From positions 1-64,000 of the forward strand of contig PEAC01000005.1 in assembly GCA_002753305.1 (NCBI GenBank): a DNA stretch of 64,000 nucleotides, written 5' to 3'. The position numbers were made by a program, and so were the translations under genes. This document shows, one piece after another, positions 1 to 8,596 of this stretch. A model generated the notes under the pieces. That model ran no database searches, was not told the origin of the DNA, and saw only the letters and a list, made by a program, of their open reading frames with translations. The DNA comes from Nitrospirae bacterium MYbin6 (GTDB taxonomy: Bacteria; Nitrospirota; Thermodesulfovibrionia; Thermodesulfovibrionales; Magnetobacteriaceae). The stretch's first letter is position 1. The number at the start of each line of letters is the position of its first letter.

Positions 1-724
1 TATCTATAAGGGCTGAACTGGTATTGGGCGGGTTTGACTTCATCTCATTGGCAACGGTTTGTATATCTCCGGCCAGATTCTCTATGCCGGCATCTGCTGC
101 CGGTGGTTGTTTAGTTTCCGGGGCCGATATAATGTCCGTGGTCTCCTTCATGGCCTCGCCCATTGCTGAGACGATGGTGTTGAATTCGTTTTCGGGCATA
201 TCGGGGAAGATCATCCTCATCATGTCTCTCATTGAGGAGATATCGCCGGACTTAGCCGTATCCCTGACGGCCTTGACGAAGAGGTCGGGATTGGTGTTTG
301 CGAAATCCACGACGGTCTTCTTGATTGAATCAATGTCGAGCCTTTGGGCCGCGGCATTTCCGGTGTTGAACTTAATCCCTAATGAATCGAATATATTGTC
401 AGACATAGTTCTTATCACCTCGAAGATGGAAATCTGCGCCTTTGCTATGATGGCGTTCAGGGCAGCCGCGCTGTTGTTAATGCCATTGTCCAATGGTTTC
501 AGATTTTTCAGGTCCGCCGTTGTCGGAGTTGCCGAAGGGTTTGGCATACCGGAGTTGTCGGCCCGTGAAGAGGCAGGCGCGTCGTCAAGCATACTCAGTG
601 AACCTGGCTCAATACCGGCGCGCTTGAGGCTGGCCGCAGCCTCGGCGGTCTCAATGGCCTGCATCGCCTTAGCCACCTTTGCCGCTCTATCGGGGCTATG
701 CCCCGATATTTCTTCTATAATCAT
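1..724 (-). CDS. Unknown T3SS-locus protein, probable secreted substrate (partial)
   Basis: The frame opens with ATG at 724 and stays open for 241 codons to the left edge, so the C-terminus is missing. The start lies 9 nt after the stop of the preceding gene. The protein begins MIIEEISGHSPDRAAKVAKA. It is Ala/Ser/Thr-rich with a low-complexity stretch around residues 45-75, then predicted helical segments (about 85-120 and 130-200). I see no catalytic motif or transmembrane segment. I do not recognise the family. Position at the end of the translocator operon and the composition suggest a T3SS substrate or a late tip/translocator component; this is inference from context only. Confidence 0.6.
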   Translation of the reverse strand, partial: MIIEEISGHSPDRAAKVAKAMQAIETAEAAASLKRAGIEPGSLSMLDDAPASSRADNSGMPNPSATPTTADLKNLKPLDNGINNSAAALNAIIAKAQISIFEVIRTMSDNIFDSLGIKFNTGNAAAQRLDIDSIKKTVVDFANTNPDLFVKAVRDTAKSGDISSMRDMMRMIFPDMPENEFNTIVSAMGEAMKETTDIISAPETKQPPAADAGIENLAGDIQTVANEMKSNPPNTSSALID

Positions 725-733
725 TTTATGTTA

Positions 734-1519
734 TTACGCTATAAAGTTCTTATTTTTGGCAAATGCTTCCGCATTAATCTTCTCAAGCTTATCAAGAGAG
801 TCCCTGACGGTCTTAAGCCCCGCGCCGATATCTTTGACAAATGACTCCGAGAGCCGCGGGTTTTTCAGGTGTTGCTCACACTTGTCAAACTCACCCTTAA
901 AAGATGAGATTACCCTAACGTAATTCGGTATTTCAGGATTTTTCCCTACCGAAGACAACCTTATCCTCTCAACCATCGCCTCGATTTTCTCCTCGACACC
1001 CTTTAGTTGGCCTTCGTAAACGTCTCTCATGCTGTTTTGTATTTGCATGAACTGGGTCAGCGAAATAGATGAATTGTGTGATACGTTATGGAAAAAAATA
1101 ACCATCACCTGCATGAAATTCTCATCGAACGGAGGCATTGGCGGCACAGGCGGCGGCCCGGGGTTGACATTGGGCGACGACCCGGTTGAAGGGCTGTCTG
1201 AGGGAACACCCGTGCTTGACTGCGTACCGGTGGAGTCTGTTGGCTTGGTATCTACGTCGGTGGAGACACCTGGCAGTTGTGACATTTGGTTTAACAGTTT
1301 TGTGGTCGCATCCGACAATGGCTTGTCTACGGTTGACAGGTCTTTTAAATCGGCAGATGCCGGAGTTGTCCTGATATCTGAAGTGTCCGAGGTATCTACC
1401 CGCGGGGGCTTGACCGTACCCTGGGACAGGCCGTCTATGGTGGTGGTATCGGTTGAAACCGTCTCAACGCCTTGTGTGGTCCCTGTTGCCCCGGAGATGC
1501 CGTTTACCGAATTGTCCAT
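734..1519 (-). CDS. Unknown T3SS-locus protein with disordered N-terminus, probable secreted protein
   Basis: 261 residues; the ATG at 1519 has a GGAGG site about 10 nt upstream. Residues 1-125 are Ser/Thr/Pro/Asp-rich and look disordered, as is usual for T3SS secretion signals, ending in a proline run near 120-130. Residues 132-261 are helical: a hydrophobic stretch starting at FMQVMVIFF is followed by charged coiled-coil-like helices. That layout vaguely recalls EspA/SseB-type filament proteins but I cannot claim homology. It lies between the CesT-like chaperone gene and the truncated gene at the left edge, so it could be the chaperone's client. The function is not known. Confidence 0.7.
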   Translation of the reverse strand: MDNSVNGISGATGTTQGVETVSTDTTTIDGLSQGTVKPPRVDTSDTSDIRTTPASADLKDLSTVDKPLSDATTKLLNQMSQLPGVSTDVDTKPTDSTGTQSSTGVPSDSPSTGSSPNVNPGPPPVPPMPPFDENFMQVMVIFFHNVSHNSSISLTQFMQIQNSMRDVYEGQLKGVEEKIEAMVERIRLSSVGKNPEIPNYVRVISSFKGEFDKCEQHLKNPRLSESFVKDIGAGLKTVRDSLDKLEKINAEAFAKNKNFIA

Positions 1520-1606
1520 TTACTCGTCCTCCATTATACCTTGCCTTAGTTTCTATCTTCGCAATCACTGTTTGTCGGCATATTTAGTTTGTTTCTTAAG
1601 TGGCCG

Positions 1607-2089
1607 TTATACCATCATCCGTTCGTTAACGGGAATTGACAGGCCGGTTGCGGCGGGGCCGTCCTGCTGTGAGAATGATGCGTCACTCAGGCGTTTTTTC
1701 CATTCGAGCGCCAGTTCCAGGAAATTCCCGAAGAGGTTCTTAAATGACAACTCATCCAGATACTCAACAGACTGGTTGAGGCAGAGTACGATGGTGTTTT
1801 CCTGTGCATCGAATGACAACGTAGCGCCCTTGGTCTCCTGGCAGAGAAAGTTTGCCTTCAGGAGTTCCTCATAGAGAAGCCTCCTTGCGTCGCTCTTGGG
1901 GTCTGAGTCCAGGCGCAGTACCGGGCTGTATAGGTACATGTTAACGCCGGTTGGCGGTACCTCCAGAAACACATCCACCGTGTCTTTGTATTTCAGGCCG
2001 CAGATACCGCTGTCGTTAAGGCCTGCATTGAGGCCCGCGGCCAGCGAGATTTCTTTCAGCCAGCCGTTGACGCTGTCTCTTGCTATCAT
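1607..2089 (-). CDS. CesT/SycE-type type III secretion chaperone
   Basis: 160 residues, with a GAGGTGA site before the ATG at 2089. The pattern is that of class I T3SS chaperones of the CesT/Tir chaperone family: an N-terminal helix (WLKEISLAAGL), a beta-strand block including VDVFLEVPP and VNMYLYSPVL, then LYEELLKANFLCQETKGATLSFDAQ, which matches the family's conserved LL..N......GA.L..D signature, and a C-terminal helix for dimerisation. Such homodimers bind the N-terminal part of an effector or translocator in the cytoplasm and bring it to the export ATPase. The neighbours downstream (734-1519) and upstream (SctB-like) are candidate clients. Confidence 0.8.
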   Translation of the reverse strand: MIARDSVNGWLKEISLAAGLNAGLNDSGICGLKYKDTVDVFLEVPPTGVNMYLYSPVLRLDSDPKSDARRLLYEELLKANFLCQETKGATLSFDAQENTIVLCLNQSVEYLDELSFKNLFGNFLELALEWKKRLSDASFSQQDGPAATGLSIPVNERMMV

Positions 2090-2110
2090 ACCGAATCACC
2101 TCACCGTTGG

Positions 2111-3190
2111 TTATGATTGGAGTAACGATGCCCTGGCCTGTTCGTGCATCTGGAGCATGTCGGAAATTTTGGATATTATCTCAGACTGTAGCTGAGCTGT
2201 GGAGTTGGCCTGCTGCTGGTCGTTCGATACGGCCGTCTGCTGGGTCTGTTGCTGGCCTTGTTCTATGGCCGCGTCGGCATTTAAACTTGAAATAGCAGGC
2301 TGAAAGGCGGCCGATGCCAGTTGGCTAAACGTGCTGGGCATCATGGCTGTCACTTGATTCAGTGTATTCCAGATCTTGGCGGTCTTTGCGGATGCCTTAA
2401 ACTTTGCCCTTGCATCGTCAACGGCGTCTTTTTTTGCGCTTACATCGTCTGCCGCATCTTTAACACCTGCCTGTTTCTCTGTTAGATTCTTCTGGGCTTC
2501 TTCCATTTTTGACTTTGCCGAGTAGACATCTGCGTCATCTTCTTCACCGCCGGCGTTTTTTAACTCGGTTTTGTAGTTTTCCCTAGCTTTGCCTAAGTTT
2601 TCCTCTGCTTCACTTATTTCGGTCTTTGAATCTTTCACTGTCTCACTAAGCGTCTCTTTGCTGGAGTTGAGTTCAAACTTGGCGTCTTCAAGGTTTGACC
2701 CTGCCTCTTCCGACAGGGAATCCATGTTGGCCGACTTTACGGTCATCCCTATGGCGACGGCGCTTACGGCAAGGCTGACGACTGCCCCAACGATTGCCGC
2801 AACCATTTGGTCTTCGCCCTGTTCTTTGATGTCTGAGGCCTGAGACTGTGCGGCAGTCTGGGCCGCTTTCTCATCCATCTGTGCGTCCATGTTCTGTGAG
2901 CTGGACAACTGGGAGGCAACCGCGTCTATCATGATCATCATCTCAAGCAGGACGCTGTTTTGGTCTACAACCGTGTTGGAAGCGTTTTGCAGGTCTTGAG
3001 AGGAGGCGTTGGGCTGCGTGAGATTATGGTCTAACTGGGTTTTTGTATCTGCCCCTTTTGGCGTTTGAACTGATGAGGCGTCCCCGGTGCCCTGTGCCTT
3101 TGAGGTCCCGGTTGCCTTGCCGGTATCCTGTACCCCGGATGGGGTTATCTGTTGTGGAACCGTATTTGAGTTTACGCTGTCTATCGGCAT
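2111..3190 (-). CDS. sctB: Small T3SS translocator-like protein (SctB/YopD/EspB-like)
   Basis: 359 residues; an AAGGAG site precedes the ATG at 3190. A polar, Thr/Gln-rich N-terminus (about 1-75) is followed by an amphipathic helix, a single clear hydrophobic segment (MVAAIVGAVVSLAVSAVAIG, about 130-150), a long highly charged coiled coil (about 155-270), and a Gln-rich helical C-terminus. One transmembrane span plus coiled coils is the usual architecture of the small translocator that forms the pore with SctE. It sits directly after the two-span SctE-like gene with a 21-nt gap. The assignment rests on architecture and gene order; sequence identity to known SctB proteins looks low. Confidence 0.65.
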   Translation of the reverse strand: MPIDSVNSNTVPQQITPSGVQDTGKATGTSKAQGTGDASSVQTPKGADTKTQLDHNLTQPNASSQDLQNASNTVVDQNSVLLEMMIMIDAVASQLSSSQNMDAQMDEKAAQTAAQSQASDIKEQGEDQMVAAIVGAVVSLAVSAVAIGMTVKSANMDSLSEEAGSNLEDAKFELNSSKETLSETVKDSKTEISEAEENLGKARENYKTELKNAGGEEDDADVYSAKSKMEEAQKNLTEKQAGVKDAADDVSAKKDAVDDARAKFKASAKTAKIWNTLNQVTAMMPSTFSQLASAAFQPAISSLNADAAIEQGQQQTQQTAVSNDQQQANSTAQLQSEIISKISDMLQMHEQARASLLQS

Positions 3191-3211
3191 ATGTTTATCT
3201 CCTTTAATTCA

Positions 3212-4507
3212 TTAAATCGACTTGGCCGAGGCGTCCTTGGCTGAGTACATTGCCTGAATCATGCCCTGGATTGTGTGCATGTTGCCCACCTGGCCCTGCA
3301 TGATGTTCTTCATCAGGTTGGTCTGCTGCCCGATCATATCCTGAAGTGCCTGAACCTGTCCCTGGTTAAGGGTTGCCAGCGCCTTGTAACCGGCCTCGTC
3401 TTTGGCCGCGACTCCTTCGGCTATGCTTAATCCGGCTTGTACCATCTGCGGGATCAACTGGACTAAGGTCTGCGCAAATTTTACGGCATATTTTGCTGCC
3501 TTGCCGGTTACGGCGCCCTTTCTGGCCGCATCTGCTTCCTCGATGGCCTTGTCTACCTTGTCAGCCGTATCTTTATCAATCCTCTTTTCGAGTTTTTGCT
3601 CGGATTTCTCAGCAGGCGATTCGTCTTCCTGGGTCTCAGTGGAATCAGTAACTTGCGTCTCATCTTCTCCCTGGACTTCGTCAGTCTTGTCTGTGTCGGT
3701 TGCGTCGTCGGTCTTCGTGGTATCCGTGGCGTCGCTCTCAAGAGACTCTGAGTCTTCGGCTATGTCCTCTCCTACATTTGTAGCGAGTTCAGGGGCCTCT
3801 TCAGCTACTGCTTCCGGTGCGCCCAAACCGGCTGTTGCCACTACCGTTGCCGCTATGACTATTACCGCAACCATGACGTTAGCTATGATGTCGGCGTCTT
3901 TTTTCGGTACGCCCATGTCCTGTAACAGGCTGCTGAAGCCATTGACAATGTCGCCCATTACTCCGGTTTGCTGAAGGACATCCATGGCAAGGCCGATGAC
4001 GCCCCCTACAATCAGAGCCGTGCCAAGCGCGGCCCCAACGCCCGTTGCGTCGAGTACGGCTCCAACTACAATCATGAATACCGACGCTATGGCGCCGAAT
4101 ATCCCGCCCGCCTTGTGGTCTTTTTGCTGTTGAGCCGCCTGGGCCTGGGCCTTTGCCAGGTCCTGAAGGGACTGCTGGTCGAGAGACTTGATGCTGTCCT
4201 CCATTGTCTGTATCATCGTAGAGGCAGTCTGCAGGCGATTGCTCGTCATCTGTTCGTTTATTTTTGCCAGAGACAGGATTAATGCCCCAAGGTCGATGTT
4301 CGATGTTGTCGTTGTTGGAGGTTGGAGCTGAGGGGCGCCGGGTTTTCCCTGCTGCTGCGTGGTGTAGTTCTTATTTACGTCTCCTACCGGTACGTCCTGG
4401 TCGCCAGCTGGTGGTTTCTGTTGGCCCTGAACCTGTGAAGTACCTGTTGCCTCCACATCGGGTAACGGTGTTGTTTGACTTCCCAAAGGTTTTATATCGT
4501 CAGGCAT
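3212..4507 (-). CDS. sctE: Large T3SS translocator (SctE/YopB/EspD/IpaB-like)
   Basis: 431 residues; GGAGG lies about 10 nt before the ATG at 4507. The order is a Pro/Gln/Thr-rich N-terminus (1-70), an amphipathic helix and coiled coil (about 75-130), a first hydrophobic hairpin region rich in Gly and Ala (about 134-180), a second hydrophobic segment (about 205-228), an acidic Thr/Asp/Glu-rich linker (about 235-300), and a helical C-terminus. Two membrane spans separated by a short loop after a coiled coil are characteristic of SctE translocators, which insert into the target membrane with SctB. The long acidic linker is unusual. The neighbouring SycD-like genes would supply its class II chaperone. 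Confidence 0.75.
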   Translation of the reverse strand: MPDDIKPLGSQTTPLPDVEATGTSQVQGQQKPPAGDQDVPVGDVNKNYTTQQQGKPGAPQLQPPTTTTSNIDLGALILSLAKINEQMTSNRLQTASTMIQTMEDSIKSLDQQSLQDLAKAQAQAAQQQKDHKAGGIFGAIASVFMIVVGAVLDATGVGAALGTALIVGGVIGLAMDVLQQTGVMGDIVNGFSSLLQDMGVPKKDADIIANVMVAVIVIAATVVATAGLGAPEAVAEEAPELATNVGEDIAEDSESLESDATDTTKTDDATDTDKTDEVQGEDETQVTDSTETQEDESPAEKSEQKLEKRIDKDTADKVDKAIEEADAARKGAVTGKAAKYAVKFAQTLVQLIPQMVQAGLSIAEGVAAKDEAGYKALATLNQGQVQALQDMIGQQTNLMKNIMQGQVGNMHTIQGMIQAMYSAKDASAKSI

Positions 4508-4555
4508 TTATGGTCATCCTCCGTTTCTGTATTTATCTGATAACATAAAATAATA

Positions 4556-5044
4556 TTAAGCCCCTTTACCCGTACGCAAGCTGGAAATTAATGCGTCTAT
4601 CCGTTGGCAGACATGATCGTTGTCCTTGGTCTCAACGGCGTTTTCCTTAGACAGGGCAAGTATCTTCAGCGCCTGCTCCTTTTGTCCCAACGATGCGCAG
4701 CACTCAGCGGCATAGAGATATGGAGCCGGGTTTTCTGCGTCGGCAACAGCGCTAAACATAAACGCCCTGAAGGCCTCTGCGTAACGCTTCAACGACTGCA
4801 GCGCGGCCCCAAGCCCCAACAGATATTTTGCTTCCATCGGCTTCATCAGCGTCAGCCAACTGAATATCTTTATCGCGTCTATGTACTTTCTCGACGCGTA
4901 GTAGTTATAGCCCATCGCATAGATGGCCTCCAGTTGGGGGGTAGTCAGTCCGGCAAGGCCGCTTATCGTATCTTCGCCCTTTAGTATCTTCATTACGCAT
5001 TCCATCTTTTGCTCTTTGGTCATATCCTTAAGCGTAGGTTTCAT
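4556..5044 (-). CDS. sctG: SycD/LcrH-type TPR chaperone of translocators (copy 2)
   Basis: 162 residues starting at ATG 5044 (MKPTLKDMTKEQ), chosen because it has a GGGAGGT site and avoids an 86-nt overlap with the preceding gene; an in-frame ATG lies further up at 5152. Three TPR-like units are visible, including LEAIYAMGYNYYASRKYIDAIKIF, followed by YLLGLGAALQSLKRYAEA and YLYAAECCASLGQKEQAL. These match the LcrH/SycD family, which binds the SctE and SctB translocators in the cytoplasm. The family is usually about 150-170 residues. It is paralogous to the next gene upstream, so each copy may serve one translocator. Confidence 0.85.
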   Translation of the reverse strand: MKPTLKDMTKEQKMECVMKILKGEDTISGLAGLTTPQLEAIYAMGYNYYASRKYIDAIKIFSWLTLMKPMEAKYLLGLGAALQSLKRYAEAFRAFMFSAVADAENPAPYLYAAECCASLGQKEQALKILALSKENAVETKDNDHVCQRIDALISSLRTGKGA

Positions 5045-5066
5045 ATAATCGCGTACCTCCCGTTGG

Positions 5067-5561
5067 TTATTTCTTTTTATCAATTGTTGAAAGAAGTGCC
5101 TGTGCCCGTGTTGCAATGTGTTCATAGGCGGGGTTGGCAGCGCTTTTTTCAATGGCAGTCTTAAGCGTGCTTATTGATTCTTCCTTTCTGCCCAATGCAA
5201 TCGTACATTCACTCAGGTGCAGATACACCTCTGGGTCTTTCACGTCAAGTGAGCCTGCCGTTGTGTAGGCGTATACCGCGGGGCAGTATTTCTTGCTCAT
5301 CTGCAATGAAGCACCCATACCCTTCCAGTACTTGGGGAGAAATGGATTATTGATGGCAAGCACCAAAAACACCTTCACGGCCTCGTCATACTTGCCGGAC
5401 TGATAGAGATTGTAGGCTATCGCGTACATTGCCTCCATCTGGTCGTCGGACATGCCGTTTTTTTGTTGAAACGTCGTTACGCCGGGAAACAGCGCGTTAA
5501 TGCTGCGCAGCGTTGTTTCTACCTGCTTTAGCTTACCTTTCAGCTCTGCCTTTTCTGCCAT
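5067..5561 (-). CDS. sctG: SycD/LcrH-type TPR chaperone of translocators (copy 1)
   Basis: 164 residues; AAAAGGAG lies upstream of the ATG at 5561. It carries the family's three TPR repeats: MEAMYAIAYNLYQSGKYDEA, then KVFLVLAINNPFLPKYWKGMGAS, and EVYLHLSECTIALGRKEESI. The hydrophobic N-terminal helix before the repeats fits the SycD dimer region. It is located 22 nt upstream of its paralogue and in the same operon as the SctE- and SctB-like genes. The presence of two class II chaperones is the reverse of the commoner one-chaperone arrangement and suggests division of labour between translocators or a role with one of the tip proteins. Confidence 0.85.
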   Translation of the reverse strand: MAEKAELKGKLKQVETTLRSINALFPGVTTFQQKNGMSDDQMEAMYAIAYNLYQSGKYDEAVKVFLVLAINNPFLPKYWKGMGASLQMSKKYCPAVYAYTTAGSLDVKDPEVYLHLSECTIALGRKEESISTLKTAIEKSAANPAYEHIATRAQALLSTIDKKK

Positions 5562-5597
5562 AGCCCAGTTCTCCTTTTGAATTATTTGGTAAATATG

Positions 5598-5972
5598 TTA
5601 TATCTTCATCACATTTGCCATGATATCTGCTATTGTTGCCTCTTTTTTGGGCACCTTCTTATGGGGGTCGGGGATCTCCACACCCATCTTCTCCATAACC
5701 TCTTTCCTTTTCTCGTTGAAATAGTCCTTGCCCTTTAATCTTAGCTGTTCCTTGTACCATCTCCAGGCAAACGGGGTTATTTTTATGGCGCTCAGCGTCT
5801 CCTGCCGGTTCCGCCGGAACATATCGAGAGATTCTTTGATGTTCCGGTATTTTGCCTTCGCTTCGGCACAGTGCTGCTCAGGGTAACCGTTTTTTTCCCA
5901 TTCCTCTCTCTTGGCCTTTATTTTGGCCTGTATCTTTTCCATTCTTGCTTCCAGTTCTTCTTGAGTCTCCAT
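5598..5972 (-). CDS. Small basic coiled-coil protein of the T3SS operon, unknown
   Basis: 124 residues with a GAGGAG site before the ATG at 5972. The first half is a highly charged helix (METQEELEARMEKIQAKIKA) and the whole protein is rich in Lys, Glu and Arg. It has aromatic residues at FAWRWYKEQL and a C-terminal amphipathic helix. No signal peptide or membrane span is present. I do not recognise it. It lies between the tip-protein genes and the SycD-like chaperones. A chaperone for the tip/filament proteins, comparable in size to CesAB, is one possibility, but this is conjecture. Confidence 0.7.
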   Translation of the reverse strand: METQEELEARMEKIQAKIKAKREEWEKNGYPEQHCAEAKAKYRNIKESLDMFRRNRQETLSAIKITPFAWRWYKEQLRLKGKDYFNEKRKEVMEKMGVEIPDPHKKVPKKEATIADIMANVMKI

Positions 5973-6005
5973 GTCCTCTCCTCAGAAATATTTCAGATTA
6001 AAATA

Positions 6006-7226
6006 TTAAATCGCACCGATAGCCGAAGTCACGGACGTGTCGGCGGTGGAGCCTTGCTGAATTATCGTAGAGACCATCTGCATGGCGTTGCTTTGCTGGT
6101 CCATGGTGTTTTGCACGAAGTCCATCTGCTCATTTATCTGGGTCGTTTGGTCCTGGATAAGATTCTGTATGCTTGTCTGATCGGCGGCCCACTGCCCGCC
6201 GCCTCCGCCTGAGCCTTTAACATGCGCTGTCGTAACATAATTCCATTTACCGGTTGTAGTATTGTAGTATGACTGACCAGGTAATTGATTAATTACCGAT
6301 TGAGGAAGGGTTCCGTTATTTACGCAGGAATTAATAAATTGCAAAAATGATGCCGGCGCCGTATATGCCTGTGAGGGCTTTAGGGTTGTGCCGTTTTTGC
6401 ATACCTGAAGGTACTTGTTATACTGGCTTAGGGCCTTATTTTCTTTCGATATGGAGGCAAGCCTGTTTGTAAGGCTTTTATTCATCTGGCTTATGGCGTA
6501 GTTAGAAATAAGCACGGCCTGTTCCATCAGGGGAAGATGAGAGAAGTTCGCAGGAAGCCCCTTAAGAAGGTATTGCGTTGACTTCTGTGCCTCGTTTACC
6601 TGGGCCTGTATGGGCGCGAGGGCTTTATTTAAGTCTGCAGCCGTATTGTTTGCAAGTGTTGTGGCGTACTGGTTTACAGTATTTGATATACTTGGTACCA
6701 TCTCATATTGAATGAAGCTTAAGTCGGCTGAGAGACTTTCCTTGTACGAAGAGTTACCAGGGGAATTTTGCGTATCTTGATATACTGATGCTAACAGGCC
6801 AATCTGACTATACATAATGTTACAGCCATTACTTATCGCGTCGGCAAACCCCTGCATGTCTTCGATCGATTGATCACTGTTTGGAGGCGATTTTGCGTCT
6901 GCTACTTTTGATTTTATGTCGTTAACGCTGCTTTGCATTGAGGCCTCAGCTGTTTGTATGGCAGTCAGGTTGGCTTGCGAAAACGTATTCGGATTGCTCG
7001 TATTGGAATTAATAATGCCTAACTGAGTGGTGATATTGTTTATGTCAGTAGAAAAATCCGGTACGCCGTTTTGTACCTCCTCAAGTTCACTCAATAATTG
7101 GTTAATCTGGTTGATTTCCTGCGTGTCGGCTGCCGCATGGCTGGGATTTGCCTTTTCATCTTGCTGAAGCTGCGCAAGTGTCGTTTGCATACTCTGAATA
7201 TCCGTATTTATTGCATCTGCTGCCAT
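6006..7226 (-). CDS. T3SS needle-tip/filament-like protein, paralogue 3 (EspA/SseB-like C-terminus)
   Basis: 406 residues; GGAGGGG precedes the ATG at 7226. The N-terminal about 200 residues are helical and diverge from the two paralogues upstream, although blocks such as DINNITTQLGII are shared. From LLKGLPANFSHLPLMEQAVL to the end the three are nearly identical. This part has the layout of EspA/SseB filament proteins: a hydrophobic helix (MEQAVLISNYAISQMNK), a linker with a Gly-rich GSGGGGGQWA turn, and a long C-terminal coiled-coil helix ending in VTSAIGAI. In such systems the protein caps or extends the needle and contacts the translocon. Family assignment is by pattern, not by database search. 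Confidence 0.65.
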   Translation of the reverse strand: MAADAINTDIQSMQTTLAQLQQDEKANPSHAAADTQEINQINQLLSELEEVQNGVPDFSTDINNITTQLGIINSNTSNPNTFSQANLTAIQTAEASMQSSVNDIKSKVADAKSPPNSDQSIEDMQGFADAISNGCNIMYSQIGLLASVYQDTQNSPGNSSYKESLSADLSFIQYEMVPSISNTVNQYATTLANNTAADLNKALAPIQAQVNEAQKSTQYLLKGLPANFSHLPLMEQAVLISNYAISQMNKSLTNRLASISKENKALSQYNKYLQVCKNGTTLKPSQAYTAPASFLQFINSCVNNGTLPQSVINQLPGQSYYNTTTGKWNYVTTAHVKGSGGGGGQWAADQTSIQNLIQDQTTQINEQMDFVQNTMDQQSNAMQMVSTIIQQGSTADTSVTSAIGAI

Positions 7227-7312
7227 TCACCCCTCCTGTATTGATTGTTGTGCATAGCTCCGGCAACTTCACTTGCTACGGCCCGTAATCGATTCCTCCA
7301 ACACTCACAGAG

Positions 7313-7342
7313 ATTAAAGCACAAATTGTTGCAATGTGTCAA
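7313..7342 (-). promoter_or_regulatory. Predicted sigma-70 promoter before tip paralogue 3
   Basis: On the minus strand, TTGACA (7337-7342) is separated by 18 nt from TTTAAT (7313-7318, 5 of 6 to consensus). It lies 87 nt upstream of the ATG at 7226. The surrounding bases resemble those of the promoter at 9880-9909, including a shared GTGTTGG/GCGTTGG block downstream, so the promoter appears to have been duplicated with the gene. It partly overlaps the 3' end region of the preceding gene's intergenic spacer and would give this arm a second entry point. Confidence 0.6.
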
Positions 7343-7353
7343 TATGATTGTGT

Positions 7354-8553
7354 TTAAACCGCTCCTATAGCCGAGGTAACGGAGGTGTCGGCGGTGGAGC
7401 CTTGCTGAATTATAGTAGAGACCATCTGCATGGCGTTGCTTTGCTGGTCCATCGTATTTTGCACGAAGTCCATCTGCTCGTTTATGCTGGTCGTCTGGTC
7501 CTGGATAAGGTTCTGTATGGATGTCTGTTCAGCGGCCCACTGGCCGCCGCCGCCACCTGACCCTATAGTTGTCCATGTTGAATTATAATTCAATTTACCT
7601 GTTGTAGGATTGTAGTATGTCAGCCCGGGCAATTGATTAAGTACCGATTGATTAAGGGTACCGTTATTTATACAGGAATTAATAAATCTTAAAAACGATG
7701 CCGGGGCTGTGTATGTTTGTGAGGGTTTTAGGGTTGTACCGTTTTTGCATACCTGAAGGTACTTGTTATACGTGCTTAACTGCTTGTTTTCCTGAGATAT
7801 CTGCGTAAGCCTGTTCGTAAGGCTTGTATTCATCTGGCTTATGGAGTAGTTAGAAATAAGCACGGCCTGTTCCATCAGGGGAAGATGTGAAAAGTTTACA
7901 GGAAGCCCCTTGAGAAGTGCTCCCACCGATTGCTTTGCACTGTCTATCTGAGACTGCAAGGTTGCGACGGCATTTTGTACTTCAGTTGACGCATCGTTGT
8001 AAAGTGTCTGGGAAAACGGTGTTACAACACTGGAGATGCCACTTGTTGCCTGTGTGCTGAGTGATTGTATGTCGCCTTCGAGGTTTGCGTTTGGAAGTGT
8101 AATCCCAATAATCTTTATAGGGTTATTAAAGTCAGTGTTTAAAGTGTTAGCCGTAGTGTTTAATCCCTGCCAGAAGCTGTTTGTGGTAAAGTTTTCAATA
8201 TCGGTTTTTGCTTGACCGGTTGCGGTTGCCGCTATTTTCGATAAGTCGGCAAGGCTTGCATTTATCGATGTAACTGCACCTTGTATGGCATTTAGGTTGT
8301 CTTGAGAAAAGTTTTCCGCGGACATGTTTGAATTGGACGTTATAATGTTTAATTGGGAGACGATATTATTAATGTCCGCGTTACAATTTGGCGCGGCTTT
8401 ATGTATCGCCTCAAGCTTATCTAATAGTTGTTGTATCTCTGCCTCTTCCTGTTTGTCGTGAGCTACATCATTAGGATTTCTTGTTTCGTCCTGCTTGAGT
8501 TTCGCAATTGCATTTTGCATGTACTGTATGTCGTTGTTCAGTAAATCGGGCAT
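7354..8553 (-). CDS. T3SS needle-tip/filament-like protein, paralogue 2
   Basis: 399 residues; GGAGGG lies 5-6 nt before the ATG at 8553. It has the same architecture as its neighbours: a divergent helical N-terminal half (1-200) containing DINNIVSQLNIITSNSNMS, then the conserved LLKGLPVNFSHLPLMEQAVL helix, a WTTIGSGGGGGQWA turn, and a C-terminal helix ending in TSAIGAV. The N-terminal half shares only scattered residues with paralogues 1 and 3, while the C-terminal about 190 residues differ at few sites. No signal peptide is present, as expected for a T3SS substrate. It follows paralogue 1 after 43 nt and probably shares its transcript. Confidence 0.65.
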   Translation of the reverse strand: MPDLLNNDIQYMQNAIAKLKQDETRNPNDVAHDKQEEAEIQQLLDKLEAIHKAAPNCNADINNIVSQLNIITSNSNMSAENFSQDNLNAIQGAVTSINASLADLSKIAATATGQAKTDIENFTTNSFWQGLNTTANTLNTDFNNPIKIIGITLPNANLEGDIQSLSTQATSGISSVVTPFSQTLYNDASTEVQNAVATLQSQIDSAKQSVGALLKGLPVNFSHLPLMEQAVLISNYSISQMNTSLTNRLTQISQENKQLSTYNKYLQVCKNGTTLKPSQTYTAPASFLRFINSCINNGTLNQSVLNQLPGLTYYNPTTGKLNYNSTWTTIGSGGGGGQWAAEQTSIQNLIQDQTTSINEQMDFVQNTMDQQSNAMQMVSTIIQQGSTADTSVTSAIGAV

Positions 8554-8596
8554 TTATCCCTCCTTGTTTGCTTCTGGATCAGGTCGTGTTCATAAA

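Noticed and set aside
24-1874. Long plus-strand open frames opposite the first minus-strand T3SS genes (24-923 and 1029-1874)
   Set aside because: They run antisense to genes with good ribosome sites and recognisable composition, have no such site themselves, and translate to Ser/Leu/Val-rich sequence typical of shadow frames.
4556-5152. Longer version of the second SycD-like gene starting at 5152
   Set aside because: It would overlap the preceding gene by 86 nt and adds residues not seen in the family; ATG 5044 has a strong GGGAGGT site.
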